A stretch of DNA of 64,000 nt from Eutreptiella sp. 'Long Island Sound 2002' (Eukaryota; Euglenozoa; Euglenophyceae; Eutreptiales; Eutreptiaceae), in the NCBI GenBank assembly GCA_964036045.1, contig OZ038397.1:24205342-24269341 (forward strand). The letters run 5' to 3'. Positions within the stretch are counted from its first letter, which is position 1, and the number at the start of each line of letters is the position of its first letter. The translations under genes and the position numbers were made by a program. The notes beneath the pieces were generated by a model. The model worked only from the letters and a program-made list of their open reading frames with translations, had not been told where the DNA came from and searched no databases. Shown here piece by piece: positions 20,224 through 32,048 of this stretch.

Positions 20224-23200
20224 TCAGGAATAGTGAATGTCTCCTGAGCCAGAGAGCTGACTGGCGGCCCTGGCAATGGCACTGTCTCTCTCCTCCTCAC
20301 GTCGCATGTCTGAGTTGTACTCGTCTTGCACACGTGCTGGAAATGAGTCTTTCATGAATTGCACCATCATGGCGGGTCGAATGGTCACTTCAGTGGATTC
20401 TTGTACGTTATCGACATCTGCAATCAGCATGAAATCGGGGATCTGGTGGAATGGCCCAAGGCGTGAGTGAAAAGCATTGGTGATGAAGCCAGATATGCTG
20501 CTCGCCACTCTTTTGTTTGTGTTACGAGTACTTGTGTAGTGCCGGTAGGCTTGAAACAAGGCGAATACCGTGATGCAATATTCATCCTCCTCGCAGTCCT
20601 CCTCGCACACCAATGTATCGGGACGAACACGGTACCTTGGTTAGGGTTAGGGTTAGGGTGGAACGGGAGAAAAAGAACTGCCATTCTGGGCTCTGGTTGC
20701 TTTGCTTGGCAATTTGTGTGAGCCTGGTGGCCGGAATACTGGTAGGCCTGAAATCGTTGATGTTCCGTTTGCGCAGCCTCCAGTAGATCGCACAAATGAC
20801 CTCTGGATTGGCTGCTGATGGATTGAATGCCCCTCCACTCACACCACAGCGCTCACTAAGCCACTTGGTCAACTGTTCGTGGTTTTCCGCGTTGGTCTTC
20901 TCGTGCCAGTGGTTGCTGCACATCACAGTGACACAACGGCGACCGGCAGGGCAATCCATGTTGGCCCCATAGAAATTGGTTGTCATCACTATGCGCATGG
21001 AATTGGGCATCATTTTCGCATCCTGATAGAGTACTCTCAGTGGGACCAGCGGTGATGTAACCACGTTGTTCAAGGGACCAATGGGGAGGCTGCCGGGCTT
21101 CACCTCATCAATCACGACAAAGCGGGCCTGGCGGCCCTCTGTCTCACCCTTCTCTGCAAAGAAGCTCGCAACACGTTCTGTGAGGAAGCAGTCCATGAAT
21201 CCCACCATGGCCACAATGAAGCTAGTGTAGACGTTCTTGCCCACCCCATGAAACTCAGATATGAGAAACAGAAACGTTAGTGGCAGCACCCCAAGGTACT
21301 GCACAAAATGTGCCAGCCAGTTCAGGTTGTACTCGCAAATTTGCGGCTCCAGGATAAGCTTTTCCAGAAAGTTCTCGAAAAACTGCACATCTGGGTGGTG
21401 TCCAAGTTCATCATAGCTTAGATCTTTGTACATGAGACTCTCAGCGAGATAATACGCCGCCAGTTCACGGGCCTCATTGAACACCCAATGCCGCTCAGAG
21501 ATACAACTCAACCCATACTTGATAGGTTTTCGCGCTGTTGGTGCGGCCCAACGTTTTTCAATCCGCACAATACGCGGGCAAAGGTTAGCAGGCAAATGCC
21601 ACTTCTCCGGGTTGGACAACCACAGCTCAACCGCGCTCCCAGTGCATTCAATTGCTTTTCCTGCCCTGCTACGGGACAAATAGCGACAGGTCAGATGGGC
21701 AAACTGAGTTTTGAAGTCCGTCTGCGTCATGATCTGGTATGTGTTGTTTTCCTTCACCCAAAGCACCTTAGAGCCATACAGGTAAAAACATTTGCAGAGG
21801 GTTGCCGCAATCTCTTGAAGCCAAGGAAGCTCCGGCCATGTTGCTTCGCTGACGCTCTCCTCGCAAGGGGCTCCAGTTGATACTTCTGGCATAGCCACAC
21901 CACGGCATGTATGCCGCTTCTCTGCAGCAATGTAAAGCTCCAGCTCATGCATATCCGCGTTGCTGTAGCGAAGTGTATCCCTGCAAAAGGTACGCAAGAA
22001 GTTGTCGAAGTGTACTTCGTTCAGCTTTTTGCTTTTGGGGTCCCAGTTGTTGCGGTCCCAGTCGTTCAACACGTCATAGTGAAGGAGGCGGATATACGTG
22101 GCTCTCTTGGAATGGATGCCGGTCAGCGTACCTGTCCCCTCCCCCGCTACCGCATCGGAGGCTACCACGGCAACCAATGGTCGAGCCTCAATGCGTAACT
22201 TCCAAGCCCCCCCAAGAGTGTTCTCGCGGACGAAGTCTGCGGCCATTTGCAGGACATCTCGATCAACTCTGTAGTACCCAATAACACCATCCCAAACCAA
22301 GGGCATTGACTCTGAGACACGATGTGGGCTATCTGGCATCGTCTTTGCATTGTACCGTTGCACGCCGTGACGGAGAAGCGCTTCTAGTAACATAGATGCT
22401 CGATGTTCCCATTCCTGGCACACCCATCCCAAAAATAGCCCTTTGGCGTTGTTCCAGGTACTGAAGGCTGCATGGGGCTTCCTTTTGATGGGTTGTTTGC
22501 TGTCCTCATCGATTGCCTCCTTGGTCTTCCGGCTGTCACTCATTTCCTTCATGCGGTCGACCATTCTCATTGCATGGCGATACAACCTTTGCATCCAACC
22601 ACCCACCTCGCTGCGCGCACAATTGGCCAGGTGTTTGAAACACGCATCTCCTTCGGCTTGCAGAGACTGGGCCACAGAACCCATAGCTTCAGTTCGATTG
22701 CGGGGTGTTTTTGCATTGAGCTCTGGCTTGAACAATTGAGCCTGCAGGTAGTCGTACAGAAAGTCATCGCTCAACTCAAAGGCAGACCCCGGGCGCACAT
22801 TCTCCTTGACCAAAACCATCACCGCGGGCTTTAACTTGGTGTACAAGGACTTGTAATCTTTGCAGTCAGCCCAGTTCTCCACCTGGGGTTCAATGTCCCT
22901 TCTTGCCTCATCCACCACTTGCTGAGGATCATGGTTCAGACGCCACAGGGTTGGGTACATTTCTTCGGCTTTGGCATTGCCCTTGTTGCCGTGGACCACT
23001 GTGTCCATTACGGCATAAAGAATAGCAGCGGGAGTTGCGGTGTGCCGGTAATGATAGGCTGGACCGTACACTGCACAACGAACCTCATCGGGCAGACCGA
23101 CGGCAGATTCTTGTGAGTACCAGCGACCATATTCTAATCTCCCGAGCATCATTTTCTCACTTCGAGCGTACCGCACCAGGTGAGTGCCACCTGCATGCTG

Positions 23201-23539
23201 ACTGAGATTCTGCAAACAACTGCTCCAATTCCTCGTCACTCTCGGATCTTTTTCATCTCCTGGGAACAGGCCACTGTTCATGAACTCCTGGATGTCCTTA
23301 TACGCCTGAAGGTCAAAGTGACTTGGTCTTCGTGTCAATGACTGCCTCCTCTGTTTTTTCGCCATTTGCATCAAGGAGTGTGTGTCTGGAACACTCTCCA
23401 TTCTTTGCCTGCTTTCGCTCACAAGCACGTTGTTGATGACGTCGTTGCAGAAGTACTCAGACGGGATGTGTGGTAGTTGATGGAAACCATCATTGCCCTG
23501 CTCAACATGTTCATGAACGCCATCTGTTCCACTAGCCAT
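20224..23539 (-). pseudogene. Helicase B, SF3-like, broken by telomere-type insert (unit 1)
   Basis: Paralogue of helicase A on the opposite strand; function as for the intact copy at 43922-47221. From ATG 23539 the frame is open through Walker A (HGVGKN), Walker B (VVIDE) and the sensor (TTNF), and past SPEWQFF. At 20639-20659 a net 16-bp insertion of TTAGGG units shifts it. The normal C-terminal 130 codons survive in the other frame (20224-20613). The ATPase core is therefore intact and only the C-terminal tail is lost. The lesion is probably recent, since the rest of the frame is clean. Confidence 0.85.
20639..20659 (+). repeat. Interstitial telomere-type repeat (TTAGGG)3
   Basis: ggttagggttagggttag then ggtgg replaces ct then ggtgg found at the same place in unit 2 (about 44336). 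Flanks ggtacctt and ggtggaa are otherwise shared. So 2 bp were replaced by exactly three 6-bp units, a net gain of 16 bp. It is perfect, unlike the diverged repeats elsewhere in the unit. Confidence 0.9.
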
Positions 23540-24121
23540 GGATTGCCTGAATCATGTACAACAAAGCATGTGAATGCAGATGGCAAGCCAATGTTGTGTG
23601 GCCTCTACCAGCAATTAGCGTAGCATGCTGACAAGTGAGCTCTGCAGGCCTGACACCAGAGCCCCCCCTCCCGATTGGTGTGCAAAGGATGCGCAACACA
23701 AAACAAGACGTGCGGACACCGACACGTATGAACAACAAAATGACCCGCGAAATGCCTGTTGGCATGCGTATTCAGGTCTACTGAGTAACAGGCTCTATGT
23801 GCCACTTCTTCTGGCCAAGAGTGCAACCCAGACAAACAGCCATCTACCGTGACACCAACGGCGGCCCTTGGTATATTTTGCTTGTGTCTGTGGGTCTCAG
23901 TTTTTTCTTTTCACCCCTCCCCTTCACGGATCCTCTGGAGAAAGGTGTAACACCGGTAAAAAAAAGGTTTTTGCCACTTGTAAACAACAAAACAACAGTC
24001 CTGTCATACGAGCCCCTTTTCCTCCCCCCCCCCCCCACGCGGACAATTTTTCCACATCCCTAGGGGGCTTGATAGCGGGCTCCAACCCCTGTGCAGTGTT
24101 GGGCTACAGGATTCTACGCTA
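23540..24121. other. Spacer with a 118-bp copy of the remnant C 3' end
   Basis: No complete gene. About 23705-23822 (cggacaccgacacgtatgaa to gccaagagtgca) repeats 1575-1690: the last codons of remnant C (TPTRMNNKMTREMPVGMRIQ), its stop and some 3' flank. The spacer also holds a C-run at 24026-24038 and aaaaaaagg at 23960. It lies 5' of helicase B and so may include its promoter. Confidence 0.65.
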
Positions 24122-25994
24122 GAATGCTTGCCTCTTCCAACTTTGGTGAAAGTGGTGACAGTGGTGAAAGTGGTGAAAGTGGTGAAACTGGGTGAACAAG
24201 TTGAGGGAGGGGAAGTGGTTGACACCCGCTTCACCACGTTCATTGATTTCACATGAGCAAATTTCACCTGTTCCAATCTTGGTGAAGTAGGTGAAAGTGG
24301 TGAAAGTGGTGAAAGTGGTGAAATGGGTGAAGTGGGTGAAATGGGTGAAATGGGTGAAATTGGGTTACACAGGTGAATCCAGGGAACTGGGTGAACATGC
24401 TTGCCTGTTCCAACCTTGGTGAAGTAGGTGAAAGTGGTGAAATTGGGTGAACAAGTTGAGGGAGGGGAAGTGGTTGACACCCGCTTCACCACGTTCATTA
24501 ATTTCACATGAGCAAACTTCACCTGTTCCAATCTTGGTGAAGTAGGTGAAAGTGGTGAAAGTGGTGAAATGGGTGAAGTGGGTGAAGTGGGTGAAATGGG
24601 TGAAATGGGTGAAATTGGGTTACATAGGTGAATCCAGGGAACTGGGTGAACATGCTTGCCTGTTCCAACCTTGGTGAAGTAGGTGAAAGTGGTGAAAGTG
24701 GTGAAATTGGGTGAACAAGTTGAGGGAGGGGAAGTGGTTGACACCCGCTTCACCACGTTCATTGATTTCACATGAGCAAATTTCACCTGTTCCAATCTTG
24801 GTGAAGTAGGTGAAAGTGGTGAAATGGGTGAAGTGGGTGAAATGGGTGAAATGGGTGAAATTGGGTTACATAGGTGAATCCAGGGAACTGGGTGAACATG
24901 CTTGCCTGTTCCAACCTTGGTGAAGTAGGTGAAAGTGGTGAAAGTGGTGAAATTGGGTGAACAAGTTGAGGGAGGGGAAGTGGTTGACACCCGCTTCACC
25001 ACGTTCATTGATTTCACATGAGCAAATTTCACCTGTTCCAATCTTGGTGAGGTAGGTGAAAGTGGTGAAATGGGTGAAGTGGGTGAAATGGGTGAAATGG
25101 GTGAAATTGGGTTACATAGGTGAATCCAGGGAACTGGGTGAACATGCTTGCCTGTTCCAACCTTGGTGAAGTAGGTGAAAGTGGTGAAAGTGGTGAAATT
25201 GGGTGAACAAGTTGAGGGAGGGGAAGTGGTTGACACCCGCTTCACCACGTTCATTGACTTCACATGAGCAAATTTCACCTGTTCCAATCTTGGTGAAGTA
25301 GGTGAAAGTGGTGAAAGTGGTGAAATGGGTGAAGTGGGTGAAATGGGTGAAATGGGTGAAATTGGGTTACATAGGTGAATCCAGGGAACTGGGTGAACAT
25401 GCTTGCCTGTTCCAACCTTGGTGAAGTAGGTGAAAGTGGAGGTGAATCCAGGGAACTGGGTGAACATGCGGTGGAACCTTTTCGGAACCCTGGTAAAACT
25501 TTGGTGGAACCCTGGTAAAACCTTGGTGGAACCCTGGTACCTTAGTGAAAGAACCTTAGTGGAACCCTGGTAAAACCTTGGTGGAACCTTAGTAGAACCC
25601 CGGTAAAACTCCCACTTGCCTCCCACTTGGCCAGGTCTCCCACGTTATTCACCAACTTCACTCTTTTCACCTGCTTCACCCACTTCACTAATTTCACATG
25701 TGCCCCCTACTTGCCCAGGGTTGGATGACAACTGGTAAAACCTTGGTGGAACCTTAGTAGAACCCCGGTAAAACTCCCACTTGCCTCCCACTTGCCTCCC
25801 ACTTGCCCAGGTCTCCCACGTTATTCACCAACTTCACTCTTTTCACCTGCTTCACCCACTTCACTGATTTCACATGTGCCCCCTACTTGCCCAGGGTTGG
25901 ATGACAGTTGTCACAACTCTTCATTAGTTGAACCACTTCACGGTATTCACCAACTTCACTCTTTTCAGCTGCTTCACCTACTTCACTGATTTAC
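24122..25994. repeat. gtgaa / ggtggaacc / ttcac minisatellites (unit 2)
   Basis: Complete version of the block seen at 1-1125. About five higher-order units of 246-255 bp (for instance starting tgttccaacc at 24661, 24907, 25153 and 25408) vary by 9-bp steps. They are followed by the ggtggaaccctgg block and the reversed ttcac block. A 540-codon minus-strand ORF here (SPISPISPTSPISPLSP-like) is a repeat translation. Confidence 0.9.
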
Positions 25995-26519
25995 ATTCGC
26001 GACCTGTGGGAGAAGCATCGGCGCATCAAGAACATGAGCCACTTGATCATGACATCCAATTGGGGGGCCAAGGGACTTGTGAACTATGAAGGAAGGAGGA
26101 TTGCATTTGCAGAGTGTAGTAGTCACTGGAGTGCCCATGAGAATCAGCAGCGCAATGCAAAATTTGTGGGAGATCTTGTGGGACTATTTGGAATGAACGG
26201 CAAATTCAGCAAGCAACCAAGCGAGCACAACCGGGAAAACATAGCATGGATTGGTAGGTACTTTCTCACCATGGACATCGAAAGTTTTCAAGTCAGAAGA
26301 ATTCCACTCTGCAGGGACCAACTCCGCATGGAGAAGCAAGGCCAGAGCTTGGAATGGGGGTTCTTCATGACATTGGACAATCATTACTACGACAAGATGG
26401 TGTCCTACCATGGCACATCAATTATCCCTCATGACCTTGAAGACGTGTGGACACCGACACGTATGAACAACAAAATGACCCGCGAAATGCCTGTTGGCAT
26501 GCGTATTCAGGTCTACTGA
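25995..26519 (+). pseudogene. Helicase remnant C (unit 2)
   Basis: Same fragment as 1126-1650 with SFQ, SII, TRE and a final Y in place of the unit 1 residues. Sensor-like LIMTSNW and the SHWS to YFLTMDI stretch are intact; Walker motifs are absent. It begins abruptly out of the ttcac minisatellite. Confidence 0.75.
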
Positions 26520-26543
26520 GTAACGGGCTCTATGTGCCACTTC

Positions 26544-28102
26544 TTCTGGCCAAGAGTGCATTTCACATGTGCCCCCTACTTGCCCAGGGTTGGATGACAA
26601 CTGGTAAAACCTTGGTGGAACCTTAGTAGAACCCCGGTAAAACTCCCACTTGCCTCCCACTTGCCCAGGTCTCCCACGTTATTCACCAACTTTACTCTTT
26701 TCACCTGCTTCACCCACTTCACTGATTTCACATGTGCCCCCCCTACTTGCCCAGGGTTGGATGACGGTTGTCACAACTCTTCATTAGTTCAACCACTTCA
26801 CGGTATTCACCAACTTCACTCTTTTCACCTGCTTCACCTACTTCACTGATTTACATGCACCTCCCACCTGCCCAGTGTTGGATGACGGTGGCTAGAACTC
26901 TTCATTGATTCAACCACTTCACCTGATTCACCAATTTCATCTGTTGCAAAAATATTCAAAGCCCCTCTGGACTGATTTACATGCACATGGTGAAGTAGGT
27001 GAAAGTGGTGAAAGTGGTGAAATTGGGTGAACAAGTTGAGGGAACTGGGTGAATATGCATGCCACGTTCATTGATTTCACATGAGCCTCCCACTTGCCCA
27101 GGTCTCCCACGTTATTCACCATCCAGGGAACTGGGTGAACATGCTTGCCTGTTCCAACCTTGGTGAAGTAGGTGAAAGTGGTGAAAGTCGTGAAACGCAT
27201 AGCTCAAATCGAGCCTCACAATGGACCACTTCACCAGATTCACCTACTTCATCATTTCCCCCGTGCTCCCACTGGTCGGGTAAGCAAACCGAACTGGCCT
27301 GAGGCTGTCTCGGAAACCTGCCCCTGGGTGCCAAGCGCATTATCCATACACCCCAAGGAAATGATTTTTAACAGCATGACCTACTGGTAGAACAGCAATT
27401 CTACAGGAATGCGGTGACCTCACTGGTGTCGGACCATTGCGCCCACAGAAACAAAAATAGACCAGACATCAGACATCAGCATTTTTCCGTGGTGAATGTT
27501 ACCTGGTTGGGAGTACACAACACTACACGAAGAGGAAGCGGCAACAACCACCCATTGCAGAAAGTGCACAAGAGGGCACTGCACACCACTTCAAGGTGCA
27601 ATACAGGAGTTTGGTCCGATGCAATCGACCTGCACCACATCAACAGAGCGGAAATCCAGCAGGATGCTGCCCCAGAGCTTTGTTCACCATAGGCAAGGAT
27701 GCACGGTGCACTGGTCGAGCCATACCGTACCATAACAACAACAGCGCAACTAAGCAGGGTCAGGGGTAGCCAACCAGGCGTGACTGGGTAGCGGAACAAA
27801 CCAGGGTTCCCAGCAAAAAGCCGTTAGGTGCCGCCAATAGGGAAAGCACCGGTGAACATAACATTCCGCCGCAGGGGTCCACGGGGATGGGCAGCGGGGG
27901 GGGGGGGAGACCAACAGCAACCAACTGGCGGCAGCTGTGCAACATTTCTCGCTCTCAGGGCCGCCAACCCCCCCTTCCAGTGTCTCAAACGACCCTACTT
28001 CTGATGCAGGTTAGCAGGTTAGCTTAGCAAATGGAATGAACGGTTGCCTGCTTCCTTGGGTGGAAACAGACGGCAAGGTCTGGTGGCACGGGTCACGTGG
28101 CA
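26544..28102. repeat. Minisatellite, then non-coding flank (unit 2)
   Basis: 26544-27269 is mixed-orientation ttcac/gtgaa repeat. 27270-28102 is the remnant flank with no supported gene, including a conserved GTG-initiated 92-codon frame at 27414-27692 and a G-run near 27895. Confidence 0.75.
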
Positions 28103-29353
28103 TCAGGGGGTCATGGAGATCAGGACTTCGTCAGGCTCGGTCTCCTCGAGGTGGACAAAATTCAACCCGTCCCCCAGTGCAACAACCCCCTTGACGCGGA
28201 ATTGCATCAGAGGTGGGAGCACAATCTCATTTTCGACCGGAAACATTGAAAAATCACGGATGTTTCGTGCACAACGGCTGTGCATGTGCAAATGGAACAT
28301 CACCCGCGGTCCCGCCTGCCCCGTAAAAAGCTGCTGCGTCTCTAGGTCAGGACTGGTAGAACTGAAGCCATACCAAACAACCTCCTGGCCCTTTTTGTAC
28401 TTCTCAAAGTCACTCAGCGGAGCACAAACCCCCCTATACAGAAGACCCTCCCCACAGGGTGGCAGGCGCCTGAGCACCATGAGCAGACCCCAAATGTAGT
28501 CCCTCCACGGTCTTACACTATCCCGGTTGTAATCACGAAGCGCACGGTTCAGCACATGGTACAACGATTTTTCGGGGGGCTCAAACTGCATCGTATACAG
28601 AACAATATATACGGCATCATTTACGCTGAAATCGAGATATTTACTCTCTGTGATCTCCTGGGCCTTGCGCGTGGCCTTCTTGACATATACCTTGAGAGGT
28701 GAGAGGAACGGCTCCACTGGCCGCAGTGCATCATCAATCGGCTTAATGGAGCCGCATTGCTCAAACAGAACAGACAGCGGGCTGCGGACGGATGCATCTT
28801 CGAATGTCGCGTCCATACAGCGCTGCATCAACTCAACTGGTGCCTGGGTTGGCTTTTTCGGCTCCACAGAGTACTGCTCTGCAAGTGCAATCATCCTTAC
28901 ATACTTGGAGTGCATGCTGTTGTAGGCCGAGGCGTCCGCAAAATCGGCAGAGTCCTCGGCCGTCATTCGCTTCTGGTTCCAATACTCTGCCTGTGTCGTC
29001 AACTTCGGAATTTCCTGGGCAAATATGCAGCCGTGCTCATTCGCCTCCCGTTCGGATTCAGCGGCTCCTGTTGCCAAGCATGCCTGCAGTGTAGAGTTGA
29101 GCTCCTTGCGCTCCTGCAGGGCTTGCAGGGCTTTGCTGTAGGCCATCTGACACTCGGTCAGGCATCTACCATACCTCGTCTCTTTCCGTTGCTCCTCCTG
29201 CTTTTGCACCTGCAATGTCCTCATCCGCTCACGGCAGGCGGTGGCTTCCGCATTGGCATTTCTCAGCATGCTCTCCAGGGCGGAAATCCTTGCTTGAATG
29301 AGCTGCAGTCTGGCATTGTCTTGCTGCTCTTCCAAATGACAAGCCTCGCACAC
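28103..29353 (-). CDS. ADP-ribosyltransferase-domain protein (unit 2)
   Basis: 416-residue frame with the complete ART signature: LLYRG, GFSSTSPD and FPVENEIVLPP, preceded by about 165 residues of coiled coil. It differs from unit 1 at one internal residue (S73 for N) and in ending at MTP because the 3' G-run has five Gs rather than four. The same upstream TAA (29399-29401) separates it from its disrupted extension. The start is GTG at 29353, or ATG at codon 29. Confidence 0.8.
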   Translation of the reverse strand: MCEACHLEEQQDNARLQLIQARISALESMLRNANAEATACRERMRTLQVQKQEEQRKETRYGRCLTECQMAYSKALQALQERKELNSTLQACLATGAAESEREANEHGCIFAQEIPKLTTQAEYWNQKRMTAEDSADFADASAYNSMHSKYVRMIALAEQYSVEPKKPTQAPVELMQRCMDATFEDASVRSPLSVLFEQCGSIKPIDDALRPVEPFLSPLKVYVKKATRKAQEITESKYLDFSVNDAVYIVLYTMQFEPPEKSLYHVLNRALRDYNRDSVRPWRDYIWGLLMVLRRLPPCGEGLLYRGVCAPLSDFEKYKKGQEVVWYGFSSTSPDLETQQLFTGQAGPRVMFHLHMHSRCARNIRDFSMFPVENEIVLPPLMQFRVKGVVALGDGLNFVHLEETEPDEVLISMTP

Positions 29354-29398
29354 TCGCTGGCTCTCCAGCTGATGCCGTGCAGCTGTCTCGGATTGCTG

Positions 29399-29775
29399 TT
29401 ACACACTCGCAACAAGCACTTGCACCTCCGCCACGCCTTCGGCTCCCAGATCTAGCAGCTCTTGAGCACCTCGCGGCTTTCCCTGTGCCGCATCGACACA
29501 CTCTACGCGCAGTGCCTTTGCTGACAGCAGGTGATCGGTGAGGGCCATGTCCTTCGCCGCACGAGCAGTGTTGACCTGTTGCAAAGCGTCGGCCAGACGG
29601 TCTTTGAGGCCCTCCTTGGCATCGGAGGTGGTTGATAGCAGCGCGTCATACTTTGTCCGTAGGGTGGAGGTTGCTTGTTCAAAGCTCTTAATTGGGAGGT
29701 GGCGGCATCAGTGCAAAGGTCGTCCGAAACCGGATCATCGATGGTCTTCACGGGTTTGGGATCGGGTGCATGCAT
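29399..29775 (-). pseudogene. Disrupted upstream extension of the ART gene (unit 2)
   Basis: Coiled-coil sequence in frame with the ART ORF but cut off by TAA at 29399, continuing upstream in another frame to ATG 29775. The lesions are identical to unit 1, so they were present before the unit was amplified. Confidence 0.55.
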
Positions 29776-29849
29776 GACTCCTTCTTCCCATCTCGCAATT
29801 CTTGTATTTTGTCTTTCCAGTCAGGCATGCTCAAAAAGCTGAGGCAAAG

Positions 29850-30305
29850 ATTGGGATGCATGGTGGGTTGGGTGAACCATGAATGGGCATGCAGCATGGG
29901 AATCCATGGAGGATAAGGAGCTGTTCCCTTTGTGCACGAATCCGTTAGATCCGGAATTCAATCGTTGCGCTCAAACCAGTTACGGACGTGTTACCATGTT
30001 TCGTGTGTCTGTGTTATGGCCGGAAAACTCAAAATGGAGCCCCCCTCACTGAGCCCCCGCCGAAAGCGCCAAACCTGCCGAAAGCGCCAAACCCGCCAAC
30101 AAGCCCTACCTTGTGTTGTCCCAGTCCCCTTCCAATGTACCAAAACCCCCGAGGTCCATGAGCTAAGGTCTAATGACAGATTGGCCGTCACTCCGGGAAC
30201 CCTGTGCTGTGTATCTCTGTTATGTCAAATACTTGAGACATTGGGGTTGGCACCCACCCGCCCAGAATACCCCCTCCCGCAGCACAGCTCATTGGAGTAC
30301 CTACC
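29850..30305. repeat. Spacer with one ttaccatgttt / gccaaacc repeat (unit 2)
   Basis: Equivalent of 4981-5436. Here the ggccggaaggctcaaa word reads ggccggaaaactcaaa, which breaks one hairpin arm. No gene is seen. Confidence 0.7.
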
Positions 30306-32048
30306 CTAACCAAGTTCGTACTCCACCAGATCGGCCCATATTTGGTCTGGTGGGGGATCGATGGGCCCCCAATACTGCAGAGCCCATTCCTTCGCGCCCA
30401 AGGGATAGTTTGCCTGTAGGTCACTGTAGCCGGACCGCATTACGACTACATTCGTTTCATCCATGGGAGCCAATTCGTGCCCTAGGTCCGGCACTGGTCG
30501 TTCTGAATTTCCCTCTCTGCGCATTGGGATCCAGTGGCCAATGCACTTTAAAACTCCACTTTCCACCAACTTTAGTACCTGCGCTCTTGGCATGGTTGGA
30601 AACGCTTCTTCGGCTCCATTTTGCAGAATACGACAGAACATGACACCATCGGACCCCGGCCGAAGGGTCAGGCGGCAGACATCACCCTTGGACAGGTGAT
30701 CAACAGTGTGGTGCACCCAGACATGGACCGACTCTTCATCATCCTTACCCACCACCCCTTTGTGGAGTTTCTCCTTCAAACGCCGGACCGGTACCCCTGT
30801 CCGGCCATCCCATAGAATGTGTTGAATATGCCGCGATGGTGTCCTGCCACCTGTCGGTACGTCAGCACGTGGTGATTCGATCAACTTCACATGCTTACTG
30901 CAGCAGAGCGCATTCCACAAAGGCCACCACCACATCACGTGACCGAATGGATACTGTTTGTGCGCAATATCCAAATAAACCGGCCCCTTGGACATAGGTA
31001 CAATTGTCTGCAGTATATCCAAAAGCAATTTTGGCTCCAACAGGCTTGCATTGTGAAGCCACATGCTAGTCGCAGCGGTCTTCGGCCATTGTACCCGTGA
31101 CTGCTGCCATCGAACCACTTGGCGGCCGTCACCCAAAAGGTTTGCCCAGATGGCAGCCGTACTATTGTATGTTGCCTTGGGTAACACAACACATGCATCA
31201 CGGGGTATCACTGCCCTCCGCAAACTCAGTCCAAGAGGCTGATGGACGCGGTACAGGAAAATCTTGTCACTGTTTGCACGCAAAAGTTGCAGGATGGCCC
31301 GTACGGGATCCAGTAGTTTGCTTGGTTGAAACCCGATGATGGACACCTTCCTTTCCTTCTCACGGGGCCACAAGGTATGCGGTACTGACATGGACGTACT
31401 GGCCGGGATGACTTTCATCTTCTCCGGCGCTTGAACACCGACCTTACAGGCCCAGAGGCGATACCCCTCGTAGTCGTATATGCATGGCAGGGGAAGTCGA
31501 TCCGGGTGTCTCAAGGTACATGCGCTGCCAAGGCTGTATGGGGAGTTCGACCAAATGGTAGCCCCAGTTCCAACAGATTGCAATACGTCAGCCGCCTGCA
31601 GTTCGGTCTGCCGCCACATTGATAATATCAGTTGGCGGTGTAAGCGCTTTCCCTTCAGGTGTTTCAGTATGAAGGAGCGAGTGGGGTTCTGGAAGAATTC
31701 ACGGCGTTCTTCAGGCACATCATGTGTGGACGTCAACCAACTTTGCATGGCATCCGAGGCAACGCACACCAAACTTTCGCCAGGTAGGAATCTGCGGTCG
31801 CTGCAATCTGGTATATGAACGAGGCACCACAGAATCCACCGTGCCCACCAAGCGTCAGCTGGCGGATCGCTCAACGGGATGAAACGTCCACAGGTCATCT
31901 CACCCAATAGCGTTTCATTAGGACACCCGTCCCTCTCGGCATACAATGGCAACGGCGCAAAGCAGTCAGCGACGGGGCCTCCACTGCAGCCCAGTACCAG
32001 ATGATAGGCACGGTGACCAATGGCTACAACCAGAGATTTGGACGGCAT
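30306..32048 (-). CDS. Conserved 580-aa protein of unknown function (unit 2)
   Basis: Uninterrupted from ATG 32048. It differs from unit 1 at three residues that I can see: L76 for H, and GHEL for GHDV near the C-terminus. Family unknown. It lies upstream of the ART gene on the same strand, about 530 bp from the disrupted extension. Confidence 0.65.
   Translation of the reverse strand: MPSKSLVVAIGHRAYHLVLGCSGGPVADCFAPLPLYAERDGCPNETLLGEMTCGRFIPLSDPPADAWWARWILWCLVHIPDCSDRRFLPGESLVCVASDAMQSWLTSTHDVPEERREFFQNPTRSFILKHLKGKRLHRQLILSMWRQTELQAADVLQSVGTGATIWSNSPYSLGSACTLRHPDRLPLPCIYDYEGYRLWACKVGVQAPEKMKVIPASTSMSVPHTLWPREKERKVSIIGFQPSKLLDPVRAILQLLRANSDKIFLYRVHQPLGLSLRRAVIPRDACVVLPKATYNSTAAIWANLLGDGRQVVRWQQSRVQWPKTAATSMWLHNASLLEPKLLLDILQTIVPMSKGPVYLDIAHKQYPFGHVMWWWPLWNALCCSKHVKLIESPRADVPTGGRTPSRHIQHILWDGRTGVPVRRLKEKLHKGVVGKDDEESVHVWVHHTVDHLSKGDVCRLTLRPGSDGVMFCRILQNGAEEAFPTMPRAQVLKLVESGVLKCIGHWIPMRREGNSERPVPDLGHELAPMDETNVVVMRSGYSDLQANYPLGAKEWALQYWGPIDPPPDQIWADLVEYELG

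Larger units (their letters stand above)
1..24121. repeat. Tandem macro-unit 1 (left-truncated)
   Basis: First of three head-to-tail copies of one large unit. Gene order and sequence repeat from 24122 and again from 47805. Relative to unit 2 this copy has one more 462-bp block near 8890-9350, 22 more 32-bp satellite units, a 16-bp net telomere-type insertion in helicase B, a 4-bp insertion (aaac) near 15170 and one extra C in helicase A. These changes account for nearly all of the length difference. The phase chosen for the boundary is arbitrary. Confidence 0.95.

Noticed and set aside
24004-25626. 540-codon minus-strand ORF rich in SP, TF and TSP words (and the 485-codon equivalent in unit 3)
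   Set aside because: Translation of the gtgaa minisatellite. Its length follows the repeat number and it has no non-repeat core.
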